Below the pieces are notes generated by a model. It searched no databases. It worked only from the letters and a program-made list of their open reading frames with translations, and was not told where the DNA came from. The position numbers were made by a program, and so were the translations under genes. Below, piece after piece: positions 8,344 through 16,714 of a stretch of 64,000 nucleotides of DNA. The DNA comes from Naumannella cuiyingiana. GTDB lineage: Bacteria > Actinomycetota > Actinomycetes > Propionibacteriales > Propionibacteriaceae. The DNA is taken from contig NZ_JACBZS010000001.1 in the NCBI RefSeq assembly GCF_013408305.1, forward strand, positions 3,038,001-3,102,000, read 5' to 3'. Positions within the stretch are counted from its first letter, which is position 1. Every line of letters starts with the position of its first letter.

Positions 8344-8372
8344 ATATTGAAGCGCGTCGAATCAAATGGCAA
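8344..8372 (-). promoter_or_regulatory. Leaderless acr3 promoter with ArsR-type dyad in the spacer
   Basis: On the minus strand TTGCCA (8372-8367), a 17-base spacer and CAATAT (8349-8344) are followed after six bases by the acr3 ATG. The spacer holds a TTGA-N11-TCAA dyad (8347-8365), the general shape of ArsR/SmtB sites. The operator is probably read by the ArsR domain of the second gene. Confidence 0.65.
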
Positions 8373-8531
8373 ATCGCTGCGCGTTCTGGTCGGCAATCTG
8401 CCTTGCGCGTGGAGCGGCAGGGCATCTGGTGACGGCATCCTCGTGGGCGTGTGCCCGGCTGCCGTGTCCGCGCCGGCTCGTCGTGTCCGCCAGCGCCGTT
8501 CCCGAGCGGCGTCTCGGCGAGACGCGGGCGG

Positions 8532-8798
8532 TCATCGATCCGCGCCGGCTGCTCGGCGTCGGTGTGCCGCTGGGTCCTGTGCGGCCCGCGTGGTCCGGGA
8601 CGGACGGCAGTCGGCGTCCTGGGTTCGGCGGTGCGCCCCGGCTATTGCGGCCGCGGCGACGGCCAGGACGACTGCGATCCCCGCGGCGACGGTCCAGGGG
8701 CTGCGCAGGTGGCCGCCGATCCCGGCGAGCGCCCCTCCGGCGAGGACGAGCGGCAGTCCGCAGCAGAGCACCACGAAGAGAACCGCGCCGTCCGCCAT
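8532..8798 (-). CDS. Small two-TM membrane protein, MerF/MerT-like mercury transporter candidate
   Basis: An 88-residue protein with two membrane segments. The first holds LCCGLPLVLAGG, a Cys-Cys pair followed by Gly-Leu-Pro, very like the TM1 of MerT/MerF mercuric transporters; the second is AAGIAVVLAVAAAAIAG. The C-terminal tail is short and basic. It lies 69 bases downstream of merB in the merA-merB direction, so it is likely the uptake component that hands Hg(II) to MerA. ATG at 8798 is preferred; an in-frame ATG at 8837 lacks a ribosome site. Assignment rests on the CC motif and context, not on full-length similarity. Confidence 0.6.
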   Translation of the reverse strand: MADGAVLFVVLCCGLPLVLAGGALAGIGGHLRSPWTVAAGIAVVLAVAAAAIAGAHRRTQDADCRPSRTTRAAQDPAAHRRRAAGADR

Positions 8799-8867
8799 CA
8801 GCAGCCCGCCGCCCGGTCGATCATCCGGTCGGCGCATTTGTCTTGCATTCTCGTGGCTGGGTCGTGA

Positions 8868-9539
8868 TCAACAGCATGGGTGGACGTTGCGTCCGCCGGT
8901 GGCCCTTTCGGGGCCGTCCAGGAAAGCGGAGGCGAGTGCGGAGCCGAGCCAGTGGGCTTCTGCGACGGTGACGACCTGGCCGTCGGGGTGCTCGGCGAGC
9001 CATTCCTCGGCGTCCTCGGGCGAGGCGAAGTAGTGCACCTGGTTGCAGAAGGAGGAGCGGATCGAGGCGAAGCGCTCGGGGTCGATGAGGGACACCACGG
9101 CGGTGGCGGGCTCGACGCGGGTGACGCCTGCGGCGGGGTCGACAGTCACCCGGACGGTCTGGCCGCTGGTCGGCGAGGTCGACTCGATGCGCGCCGGGCG
9201 TGCGAGCAGGGCTGGGAAGGCCAGGGTGTCCAGGGCGCACCAGGTGTACAGGTCGTTCCCGTCGACGGCGAACCGGTGGACGGTGGGGCGCAGGGTGAGG
9301 CCCTGGCCGACGATCCGGTCCTGTTCGTCGTACTCGGTGTCGGGGACGAGCGCCAGGCCTGCGCGCACGTCGTCCTCGCTGCGGCCGGCCGCGTCGGCGA
9401 GGTCCTCCACCGCGAGTGGATGCCCTTCGACGAGCAGCCTCAGCAGCGGCACGAGCAGGCCGGCGTCGAGCCCGGACTCCTCGGTGCGGACGAGCCGGTC
9501 GGCCAGGCCTCCTGCCAGGTCGGTGGTGCGGTCGGTCAT
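8868..9539 (-). CDS. merB: Alkylmercury (organomercurial) lyase
   Basis: A 223-residue MerB. The catalytic triad is visible: Cys101 and Asp104 in WCALDTLAFP and Cys165 in SSFCNQVHYF. An N-terminal winged-helix-like part and a C-terminal HPCC tail complete it. It breaks the carbon-mercury bond and passes Hg(II) to MerA. The ATG at 9539 has GGAG about ten bases upstream and lies 47 bases after the merA stop. The longer in-frame upstream extension overlaps the merA end and is unlikely. Confidence 0.95.
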   Translation of the reverse strand: MTDRTTDLAGGLADRLVRTEESGLDAGLLVPLLRLLVEGHPLAVEDLADAAGRSEDDVRAGLALVPDTEYDEQDRIVGQGLTLRPTVHRFAVDGNDLYTWCALDTLAFPALLARPARIESTSPTSGQTVRVTVDPAAGVTRVEPATAVVSLIDPERFASIRSSFCNQVHYFASPEDAEEWLAEHPDGQVVTVAEAHWLGSALASAFLDGPERATGGRNVHPCC

Positions 9540-9586
9540 CGCGATCTCCTCGGATCTGTGATCGGTGGGCTGGGCCCCGTGCGCGC

Positions 9587-11011
9587 TCACGCGCAGCACG
9601 ACAGGAGCGACGGATCGGTGGTGAAGGCCCTGGCGGCGATCCGGATGCCCTCGGCCATGGTCAGGTAGGGGGCCCAGGCGTCGGCGACCTCGGCGACGGT
9701 CTTGCCGAGCACGTGGACCCCTGCGGCGGCGAGCTCGCCGGCGTCCTTGGCGACGGCGGTGATGCCGAGGATCTTCCCGGTGTCGGCGTCCACAACGATC
9801 TTGACGAAGCCGCGGCTGTCGCGGTTGACCAGTGCGCGGGGAACATGATGCAGGGGCAGGACGCGGCAGTCGCAGCGGATCCCTGCGGCGACGACGTCCT
9901 TCTCGGTCATCCCGACCGCGCCGATCGCAGGGCCGGTGAACGTGACCCTCGGCAGCCGGGCGTAGTCCACGGCCCGGTCGGCGTCGGCGAACGCGTTCTC
10001 GGCGACGAGGGTGCCGTGCTGGGCGGCGACGTAGACGAACTCGGGGTGGCCGGTCACGTCGCCCGCGGCCCAGATCCGCGGGTGGGAGGACTGCATCCGG
10101 TCGGAGACGACCACCTCGCCGAGGTCCCCGGTCTCGACCCCGACCGCGTCGAGGCCGAGCCCGTCGGTGGCTGGTCGTCGCCCGAGGGCGAGGAGCACTT
10201 GGTCGGCGCGGAACTCCTCCCGGCCGCCGGCGACGTCGGCGGTGACGAAGGCCTGCCCGGTCGCGGCGTCCCGCGACACCCGCGTCGGCAGCGCACGGCG
10301 GACCACCCGGATGCCCTCGTCGGCGAACACCTCCTGCAGCGTCCTGGACACCTCCGGCTCCTCCTTCGACGCCAGCCGGGACCGCACCAGCACGGTGACC
10401 TCGGAGCCGAGCCGGGCAAACAGCTGCGCCTGCTCCAGGGCGACGTAGCCGCCGCCGATCACCAGCAGCGACTCAGGGACCTCCGTCAGCTCCATCGCCG
10501 TGGTCGAGGTCAGGTACCCGGTCTCGTCCAGACCGTCGATCGGCGGGGCCCACGGCCGAGCGCCGGTCGCGACCAGGTAGTGCCCGGCCTCGATCGTCTC
10601 GGTGCTCCCGTCGTCCCCGGCGACCTGGAGGACCGGTGCGTCGGGGGTGCCGGCGAACGCGGCGTCGCCGCGGCGGACGGCCCACCCGTAGGAGTCGGCG
10701 ACGTCGGCGTACTTCTCGCCCCGCAGCGACTCGACCAGCGCCTGCTTCCCGGCGATCAGGGCGGGCATGTCCACCGGCCCCGCCGTCGTTTCGATCCCCG
10801 GGAACCGGTCGGCGGCGTCGGCCGCGGAGTGCCGTGCGTCGGCCGCGGCGATGAGGGCCTTCGACGGCACGCAGCCGGTGTTCACGCAGGTGCCGCCGAA
10901 GGTCCCGCGCTCGATCATCACCACCGACTTGCCGAGCGTGGTCGCGCGGATCGCGGCGGCGAACGCCCCGCCGCCCGATCCGATGATGGCGAGGTCGTAC
11001 ATGGTGGTCAT
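9587..11011 (-). CDS. merA: Mercuric reductase
   Basis: A 474-residue flavoprotein disulfide reductase. It has the FAD fold IGSGGGAFAAAIRA, the redox pair GGTCVNTGCVPSK (Cys42, Cys47), an NADPH fold VIGGGYVALEQAQ, the second FAD motif WAAGDVTG and the C-terminal vicinal Cys472-Cys473 (LLSCCA) that receives Hg(II). It reduces Hg(II) to volatile Hg(0). The N-terminal HMA (MerP-like) domain of many MerA proteins is absent. First gene of the mer operon, directly downstream of a MerR-type operator. Confidence 0.96.
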   Translation of the reverse strand: MTTMYDLAIIGSGGGAFAAAIRATTLGKSVVMIERGTFGGTCVNTGCVPSKALIAAADARHSAADAADRFPGIETTAGPVDMPALIAGKQALVESLRGEKYADVADSYGWAVRRGDAAFAGTPDAPVLQVAGDDGSTETIEAGHYLVATGARPWAPPIDGLDETGYLTSTTAMELTEVPESLLVIGGGYVALEQAQLFARLGSEVTVLVRSRLASKEEPEVSRTLQEVFADEGIRVVRRALPTRVSRDAATGQAFVTADVAGGREEFRADQVLLALGRRPATDGLGLDAVGVETGDLGEVVVSDRMQSSHPRIWAAGDVTGHPEFVYVAAQHGTLVAENAFADADRAVDYARLPRVTFTGPAIGAVGMTEKDVVAAGIRCDCRVLPLHHVPRALVNRDSRGFVKIVVDADTGKILGITAVAKDAGELAAAGVHVLGKTVAEVADAWAPYLTMAEGIRIAARAFTTDPSLLSCCA

Positions 11012-11056
11012 CCCGGCTCCCTGTCGATGCTTGGACTTCTGGTCCCTGCTCAGCCA

Positions 11057-11087
11057 TGCTGGACCTTCCAGTGCAGGGGAAGGTCAA
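11057..11087 (-). promoter_or_regulatory. MerR-type mer promoter/operator
   Basis: An inverted repeat ACCTTCC-N8-GGAAGGT (11063-11084) lies between a TTGACC (-35, 11087-11082 on the minus strand) and a weak -10 (CCAGCA or CAGCAT) 19-20 bases further. This over-long spacer filled by a dyad is the signature of promoters activated by MerR. It drives merA leftward, and MerR is divergently encoded. Confidence 0.8.
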
Positions 11088-11121
11088 GAGGACTTTCCGC
11101 CGATCGAAGAGGGGATGCGAG

Positions 11122-11511
11122 ATGCGCATCGGGGAACTCGCAGAGCGGGCGGGCACGACGGCGAAGACGCTGCGCTTCTACGAGGAGCAGGGACTGCTTC
11201 CCCCGGCCGAGCGGACGCCGTCCGGATACCGCGACTACGCGCCCGAGACGGTCGCCCGGATCGACTTCGTCCACCGCGGCCAGGCCGCGGGCCTCACCCT
11301 CGCCCAGATCCGCCAGATCCTCGACATCCGGGACGGCGGCCACGCGCCCTGCGAGCACGTGCGCGACCTCCTCGATGCACGCCTGGCCGAGATCGAGCAG
11401 CAGATCGCCCAGCTCGCGGCGCTCCGAGACACCATCGCCGGGCTCAGGAACGACGCCGCGAAGCCCGACCTCGACTCGTGCAGCCCGGACCAGGTCTGCC
11501 GGTATCTGTGA
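11122..11511 (+). CDS. merR: MerR family mercury-responsive regulator
   Basis: A 129-residue regulator. The N-terminal helix-turn-helix MRIGELAERAGTTAKTLRFYEEQGLL is followed by the wing, a long dimerisation helix, and three cysteines near 77, 117 and 123 (ending CSPDQVCRYL) that match the Hg-binding pattern of MerR-like sensors. The ATG at 11122 has AGAGGGG seven bases upstream; an in-frame extension to 11056 would run through the operator and is rejected. It represses and, with Hg(II), activates the leftward merA promoter. Confidence 0.88.
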   Translation: MRIGELAERAGTTAKTLRFYEEQGLLPPAERTPSGYRDYAPETVARIDFVHRGQAAGLTLAQIRQILDIRDGGHAPCEHVRDLLDARLAEIEQQIAQLAALRDTIAGLRNDAAKPDLDSCSPDQVCRYL

Positions 11512-11673
11512 GTGCTGCGCCGATCTCGCCGTCGTCGCCGGCCGGACCACCGTGCCGATCGGGCCGGCAGGCACTGGAGATGGACGATCTCGGTGAACCA
11601 TCCGACTCGCCGCCAGCCGAGGCTTCATCGTCCTCGTGCGTCGCGGGCTGAGCCGTCCGCGGCGGAGAGCCGG

Positions 11674-12837
11674 TCAGTGGTGTCCGCGCTCTGCCGGCTC
11701 CGGGGAGCCGCCCATCATGCGGAGCATGCCGGTACTGCCGGTGCGGAGGAACACGGTCAGCAGGGCGGCGGCGAGTGCCAGGAAGGCGATGTTCAGCCAG
11801 GTGGTGTAGTTCCAGCTGATGCCGGTCTCGGCGACTGCCAGGTTCCGGTCGTGCGGGACCATGCCGAGCGGGCCGAAGATCAATTCGACGAGGTATCCGG
11901 CGACGACCATCGCGGCGTAGAAGACCAGGCAGATCCGGGACGTGGCCTTCCAGCCGTAGTACTTCTTGTAGATGAGGATGATCGGGATGATGATCAGGTC
12001 GGCGAACAGGAAGCTGACCACGCCGCCGAAGCTGATCCCGCCGTTCCACAGCACCGCCGCCAGCGGCACGTTCCCGACCGAGCAGACGAAGCTGACCACG
12101 GCCAGCAGTGGCCCGATCAGCGGGCCCAGCACGAACGAGGCGACCGGGTCTTCGGTGAAGAACACTGCCTGCAGCCAGGCCTTGGGCACCCATGCGGCGA
12201 ACGCGCCGGCGATCAGCAGGCCCAGCACGATGTCGCGGAGCACGGCCGCCCAGTCCATCACGAAGTAGCGCGAGACCGCGGTCACGCCGTCCCGGGAGAG
12301 CAGCCGGGCCCAGAATCCGGCGTCGCCCTGGACGGACATGTCCATGGCGGCGTGGCCCTCCATCGACCCGGCGAGCCCCTGCTCGGCCTGCCGCCGCGCC
12401 GCCTCGACGATCCGGCCGCGCATCCAGAGCCTGAATCCGAGCGCGACCAGCACGATCATGATCGGGCCGCCGACGAACTCCGCGGCGGTGAACTGCCAGC
12501 CCATCACGAACCACAGGACCAGCCCGAGCTCGAGCACCAGGTTGGTCGAGGCGATCTCGAAGGCCATCGCCGCCGCGAAGTCCGCGCCCTTGCGAAACAG
12601 CGCCCGGGCCAGCGCGACCGCGGCGTAGGAGCAGGACGAGGACGCCGCGCCGAACAGCGCGGAGACCGCGATCGATCTCGGCGAGTCGTCGGCCATCAGC
12701 TGCGTGACGCGCTCCTTGCGCACCACCGCCTGGATGACGCCGGACAGCATGAAACCGAGCACGAGGGGCCAGAGGATCTGCCAGCCCATCGAGCCGGCCA
12801 TCGCCAGCGCGTCGACGACTGCGCTCAGGACGTCCAT
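11674..12837 (-). CDS. DUF318/ArsP-like permease
   Basis: A 387-residue membrane protein with about eight to ten segments and a cytoplasmic loop in the middle. FGAASSSCSYAAVALARAL and FEIASTNLVLELG in the first half and FVCSVGNVPLAAVLWNGG with a DLIIIPIILI segment in the second half are the repeated permease signatures of the DUF318 (UPF0718) family. ArsP of this family exports trivalent organoarsenicals; other members are linked to Cu or Zn. The ATG at 12837 has GGAGG upstream. Between the mer and Cd blocks the substrate is uncertain: an organoarsenical or an organomercurial are both reasonable. Confidence 0.8.
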   Translation of the reverse strand: MDVLSAVVDALAMAGSMGWQILWPLVLGFMLSGVIQAVVRKERVTQLMADDSPRSIAVSALFGAASSSCSYAAVALARALFRKGADFAAAMAFEIASTNLVLELGLVLWFVMGWQFTAAEFVGGPIMIVLVALGFRLWMRGRIVEAARRQAEQGLAGSMEGHAAMDMSVQGDAGFWARLLSRDGVTAVSRYFVMDWAAVLRDIVLGLLIAGAFAAWVPKAWLQAVFFTEDPVASFVLGPLIGPLLAVVSFVCSVGNVPLAAVLWNGGISFGGVVSFLFADLIIIPIILIYKKYYGWKATSRICLVFYAAMVVAGYLVELIFGPLGMVPHDRNLAVAETGISWNYTTWLNIAFLALAAALLTVFLRTGSTGMLRMMGGSPEPAERGHH

Positions 12838-13008
12838 CCGGATTCCTTCCTCCCGGCAACACGGTCAGCGACTGTTCGGCCATCCGGTCCCGTACCCGGA
12901 CGCGGCCCGTCCACGCGCGGATTGCGCCGAGCTGCCTGAGAAACCGGGACGACGATGCTGGTGGCGCATCGGCGTCGCCGCGGCCAGCGGCTGGCCCCGA
13001 ACACCTAC

Positions 13009-13641
13009 CTAGCCGATACTGAGACCAGCGAGCTGCTCAGGGGTGCCGGTGACGACAAGGCGCAGGTCGGCGTGGTCGTCGTCGATCTGCCAGTCGACGA
13101 ACGAGCAGCAGGCGCTCTCGGTCGCGACCAGGTCGCGCAGCCGCCGCGCTGAGTCGTCGGTCCGGGCGTAGTGCACGACCAGTCTGGCCTCTCCGCGCTC
13201 GACCTCGAGGAGGTAGTCGTCGTCGAAGGCTCGCCACCTCTCGAGCTGCTGCTTGCCCGCGGTCGGCGCGAGCGCGCAGGCGATCGGCAGCCCGCCCAGC
13301 GGTCCGACCGGCGACTCGAGCCCCGTCACCGCCGACGTCGGCGCGCGACCGATGGCTGCGCGCAGCTGATCGACGGTCGGCGACCCGGCCAGCCCGGCAG
13401 GAGTGCGGAACACCCGGCAGGCGAGCCCGACCGGTGTGTGCTCGTCGGCGAAGGGGTCGACGCCGTCGACGAGGACGGTCGGGGACCCGTGGAACTCGAG
13501 GCGGGCGGCGTCGTCGGCGGTCTCGACTCGCTGATGCGCGACGCGGACGTCCGATCGGCCGTCGAGGGCCTCGGCGAGCCGCCGGTCGATCACCTCCCAA
13601 TTCGGGCACCCGTCGAAGTACTGCAGCGTGATCTCCAACAT
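13009..13641 (-). CDS. Thioredoxin-fold protein with GCPNW motif plus C-terminal Cys-Cys domain
   Basis: A 210-residue soluble protein. The first 90 residues (ITLQYFDGCPNWEVIDRRL, later GSPTVLVDGVDPF) match the short thioredoxin-fold proteins often annotated as alkylmercury lyase-like or DF-family (seleno)proteins; here Cys replaces the selenocysteine seen in some relatives. The last 85 residues carry RLRDLVATESACCSFVDW, a vicinal Cys pair in a helix, found in small proteins of metal operons. It may act as a cytosolic thiol carrier for a soft metal. The start has GAGGAGA upstream; it sits 39 bases after lspA in the same direction. Confidence 0.7.
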   Translation of the reverse strand: MLEITLQYFDGCPNWEVIDRRLAEALDGRSDVRVAHQRVETADDAARLEFHGSPTVLVDGVDPFADEHTPVGLACRVFRTPAGLAGSPTVDQLRAAIGRAPTSAVTGLESPVGPLGGLPIACALAPTAGKQQLERWRAFDDDYLLEVERGEARLVVHYARTDDSARRLRDLVATESACCSFVDWQIDDDHADLRLVVTGTPEQLAGLSIG

Positions 13642-13680
13642 CTTCTCCTCTCAATCCTGTCTGCGGCTCGGCAGCCGTCG

Positions 13681-14262
13681 TCAGCTCCGCTCGCCAGCCT
13701 CTTCGGAACTGAGCCGTGCCGAAGAACTCGGGGAGTCTTCTGGCGATGAGCCGTCGTGGAGCATCAGGAACGCCCCGGTGACCGCGCCCACGACGATGAC
13801 GATGTCGGCGACGTTCCCGATGAACCAGTCGCCGTAGGCCAGGAAGTCCACGACGTGGCCGCGGGCGAAGCCGGGGGCGCGGAAGAGCCGGTCCCCGGCG
13901 TGCGAGGCCGCCGCACCGCCGACGGCACCGATCACGACCACCCACCGAAGACGCCGGACACGGAACGCGAAGACGACCGCGGCGACCGCGGCCGCGACAG
14001 CGACCAGCGCGAACACCCAGGTCGAGCCCTCGCCGAAGGAGAACGCCGCACCGGGGTTGTACGCCAGCTGGAGTCCCAGCAGCTCGCCGACGAGCGGGAT
14101 GCGCTCCTGCGTCGAGAGGGTGGCCTCAGCCCATGCCTTGGTCCCTTGGTCGACCAGGACGACCAAACCGCCGAGCAGGAAGGTCCCCGCTACCAGGAGC
14201 GTCCGCCTCGGACCATGAGCGATCCGGGCAGTGGACCCGCGGACCGCGTCCTTCGCCCGCAT
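13681..14262 (-). CDS. lspA: Lipoprotein signal peptidase (signal peptidase II), metal-island copy
   Basis: A 193-residue, four-segment membrane aspartic peptidase. Conserved VDQGTKAWA, YNPGAAFSF and the catalytic aspartates Asp124 (in HAGDR) and Asp153 (in GNVADIVIVVG) are present, although the usual GN..DR motif reads SHAGDR. LspA cuts lipoprotein signal peptides before the lipid-modified cysteine. It overlaps the P1B-ATPase stop (TGATG). An lspA beside a Cd/Pb ATPase recalls the pbr and cad operons of proteobacteria, where PbrC is such a peptidase. The chromosome surely has its own copy elsewhere. Confidence 0.9.
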   Translation of the reverse strand: MRAKDAVRGSTARIAHGPRRTLLVAGTFLLGGLVVLVDQGTKAWAEATLSTQERIPLVGELLGLQLAYNPGAAFSFGEGSTWVFALVAVAAAVAAVVFAFRVRRLRWVVVIGAVGGAAASHAGDRLFRAPGFARGHVVDFLAYGDWFIGNVADIVIVVGAVTGAFLMLHDGSSPEDSPSSSARLSSEEAGERS

Positions 14263-16178
14263 CAGCCCGCTGCCTGAGGCTTGCGGGCACGCGCGGCGCG
14301 CAGCCCGTTAGCGATGACGACGACCTCGGCGACCTCGTGGACGAGGACGACCGCGGCCAGGCCCAGCACGCCGGTGATGGCCAGCGGCAGCAGCACGGTG
14401 ATGATCGCCAGGGACAGCACGATGTTCTGGTTCATGATCGCCCGGCCGCGGCGGGCGTGGCGCAGCGCCTGCGGGATGAGGCCGAGGTCGTGGCCGGTGA
14501 AGGCGACGTCGGCAGACTCGATCGCGGCGTCGGAGCCGGTCGCGCCCATCGCGATGCCGACGGTCGCCCCGGCCAGGGCGGGGGCGTCGTTGATGCCGTC
14601 GCCGATCATCGCCGTGGGCGAGGCCTCGGAGAGCTGGGCGACGATGCGGGCCTTGTCCTCGGGCCGGAGCTCGGCGTGCACGTCGCCGATCCCGGCGAGC
14701 TGCGCTAGCGCGTGCGCGGTGCGGGCGTTGTCGCCGGTGAGCATGCTCACCTCGACGCCCTGGGCCCGCAGCGTGTGCACGACGTCGGGGACCTCGGGGC
14801 GCAGCTCGTCGCGGACGCCGATCGCCCCGGCCAGCCGGCCGTCGACGGCCACGAGCACGCAGGTCTGGCCCTCGGCCTCCAGCTCCTCGACCCGGGCCTT
14901 GAGCGGCCCCGCGTCGATCCAGCGGGGGCTGCCCACCGTCACCCGGCGGCCGTCCACCAGGCCGCCGATGCCGTGCCCGGCCTCCTCGGCGACGTCCTGC
15001 GCGGCGGGGGCTCCCTGGCCCGCGGTGGCGATGGCGGCGGCGAGAGGGTGCGTCGAGTGCTGCTCCACGGCCGCGGCCCAGGCCAGCACCTGGGCGTCGT
15101 CGAAGCCGTCGGCGGCGACGACGGCGGTGACCTCGGGCCGGTTGCGGGTCAGGGTGCCGGTCTTGTCCACGGCGAGGTGGCGGATGCCACCGAGGCGCTC
15201 GAAGGCTGCCCCGCTCTTGATGACGACGCCGAACTTCGTCGCCGCCCCGATCGCGGAGACCACGGTGACGGGCACCGCGATCGCCAGCGCGCACGGGCTG
15301 GCGGCGACGAGGACGACCAGGGCGCGGGTGATCCAGGTCTCGGGGTCGCCGAGCAGCGATCCGAGCACGCCAACCAGGACGGCGAGGACCATCACCCCGG
15401 GCACCAGCGGGCGGGCGATCCGGTCGGCGATCCGCGCACGCTCGCCCTTCTCGGCCTGGGCCTGCTCGACCAGCTCCACGATGGTGGTCAGCGAGTTGTC
15501 GGTGCCCGCCGCGGTCGCCTCGACCTCCAGCACACCGGCGGTGTTGATCGCGCCGGCGGAGACCGCGTCATCGGGGGCGACCTCGACCGGGATCGACTCG
15601 CCAGTGATCGCCGAGGTGTCCAGGCTGGAGCGGCCCGCGCGGACCAGCCCGTCGGTCGCGACCCGCTCGCCGGGGCGGACCAGCAGCACGTCGCCGACGG
15701 CGATCTCCTTCGCCGGGATCTCGACCGAGGCGCTGTCGCGCAGCACGGTCGCGGTCTCCGGCACGAGGTTCAGCAGCGCGCGCAGGCCGCCGCGGGCGCG
15801 GTCCATCGCCTTGTCCTCCAGGGCCTCGGCGATCGAGTAGAGGAACGCCAGCGCGGCGGCCTCCTCCACGTAGCCGAGGATCACCGCGCCGACGGCGCTG
15901 ATCGTCATCAGCAGCGCGATCCCCAGCTTCCGCCTGACGAACAGGTTCCGCAGAGCGCCGGGCACGAACGTGTACGCGCCCAGCAGCAGACCCGCCCAGA
16001 ACGCGGCCAGTGCCGCGATGTGCATCCCCGACCACTCCAGCACCAGGCCGGTGCCGAACGCGACGCCGGAGAGGATCGGCACCACCAGTCCCGGGTCGCG
16101 CCACCACGAGCGCTCGGTCTCCTCGGCCTCCTCGGATGGGCTGGTGGTCGGCTCGTCGCAGCCGCAGGCGGCGCTCAC
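14262..16178 (-). CDS. P1B-type heavy-metal ATPase (SPC motif), Cd/Pb/Zn/Co export
   Basis: A 638-residue P-type ATPase. It has TGESIPVE (actuator), SPCALAIAVPV in the sixth membrane segment in place of CPC, DKTGTLT (phosphorylation), HP motif STHPLAAA and GDGINDAPALAGA, ending with VLVHEVAEVVVIANGL. There is no HMA domain; only a short CGCDE cysteine motif lies at the N-terminus. The GTG at 16178 overlaps the cmtR stop (GTGA). Regulation by CmtR points to Cd(II)/Pb(II), whereas an SPC motif is typical of the P1B-4 Co/Zn/Cd/Fe group, so the precise metal is open. Confidence 0.9.
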   Translation of the reverse strand: MSAACGCDEPTTSPSEEAEETERSWWRDPGLVVPILSGVAFGTGLVLEWSGMHIAALAAFWAGLLLGAYTFVPGALRNLFVRRKLGIALLMTISAVGAVILGYVEEAAALAFLYSIAEALEDKAMDRARGGLRALLNLVPETATVLRDSASVEIPAKEIAVGDVLLVRPGERVATDGLVRAGRSSLDTSAITGESIPVEVAPDDAVSAGAINTAGVLEVEATAAGTDNSLTTIVELVEQAQAEKGERARIADRIARPLVPGVMVLAVLVGVLGSLLGDPETWITRALVVLVAASPCALAIAVPVTVVSAIGAATKFGVVIKSGAAFERLGGIRHLAVDKTGTLTRNRPEVTAVVAADGFDDAQVLAWAAAVEQHSTHPLAAAIATAGQGAPAAQDVAEEAGHGIGGLVDGRRVTVGSPRWIDAGPLKARVEELEAEGQTCVLVAVDGRLAGAIGVRDELRPEVPDVVHTLRAQGVEVSMLTGDNARTAHALAQLAGIGDVHAELRPEDKARIVAQLSEASPTAMIGDGINDAPALAGATVGIAMGATGSDAAIESADVAFTGHDLGLIPQALRHARRGRAIMNQNIVLSLAIITVLLPLAITGVLGLAAVVLVHEVAEVVVIANGLRAARARKPQAAG

Positions 16179-16543
16179 GAGGCGTCCCCCGAGCCGGTCA
16201 CGGCGCAGCAGCCCGGCACCGAGCAGTGCGGGTCGATGCACGGCGCGCTCTCGTCCACCGCCAGCGTCACGTCCACCAGCGTCGTCAGCGCCGCGGCCAG
16301 GTGCGGGTCGGCGATCTCGTAGCGGGTCTGCCGGCCGTGCGGCTCGGCGACCACGATCCCGCAGTCGCGCAGGCAGGTCAGGTGGTTCGACACGTTCGAG
16401 CGCGTCAGGTCGAGCTCGCGCGACAGCACGGCCGGGTGGCTCGGGCCGCCGAGCAAGGACATCAGGATCCGGGAGCGCGTCGGGTCCGCCATCGCCCGGC
16501 CGAGCCGGTTCATGACGTCAAGGCGCGAAGCAATGGTCAGCAT
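16175..16543 (-). CDS. cmtR: CmtR-type Cd(II)/Pb(II)-sensing ArsR/SmtB repressor
   Basis: A 122-residue winged-helix repressor very like Mycobacterium tuberculosis CmtR. The three metal ligands of CmtR fall at identical positions here: Cys57 and Cys61 in the recognition helix (NHLTCLRDCG) and Cys102 (SAPCID). Additional cysteines occur at 107, 112 and 113. It presumably releases its operator upon Cd or Pb binding and so controls the downstream P1B ATPase, lspA and perhaps the genes beyond. The ATG at 16543 directly follows the promoter, so the mRNA is likely leaderless. Confidence 0.93.
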   Translation of the reverse strand: MLTIASRLDVMNRLGRAMADPTRSRILMSLLGGPSHPAVLSRELDLTRSNVSNHLTCLRDCGIVVAEPHGRQTRYEIADPHLAAALTTLVDVTLAVDESAPCIDPHCSVPGCCAVTGSGDAS

Positions 16544-16565
16544 CCACTGAACTATACAGCAGTGG
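16544..16565 (-). promoter_or_regulatory. CmtR operator overlapping a leaderless -10 box
   Basis: CCACTG-N10-CAGTGG is a perfect 6-base dyad with a TATA centre. On the minus strand TATAGT lies seven bases before the cmtR ATG, a suitable -10 for a leaderless transcript. No strong -35 is evident. Autoregulation by CmtR is inferred. Confidence 0.65.
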
Positions 16566-16714
16566 CTGACCTATCATGGCCTGGAGCGGTCGTTGACCGC
16601 CACCGAAGGCGTGAGCATTTCCTCAAGTCTGGCCAAGCCAGCATTCATCGATGTTATCGAACCGTTATTCTCTAGCGGTCCGGTCATTCCCATCCCACGA
16701 GGAGTTCTAGCCGA

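Noticed and set aside
10636-11050. Alternative plus-strand frames across merA, including long Arg-rich ones
   Set aside because: They are shadows of merA; composition and lack of motifs argue against coding.
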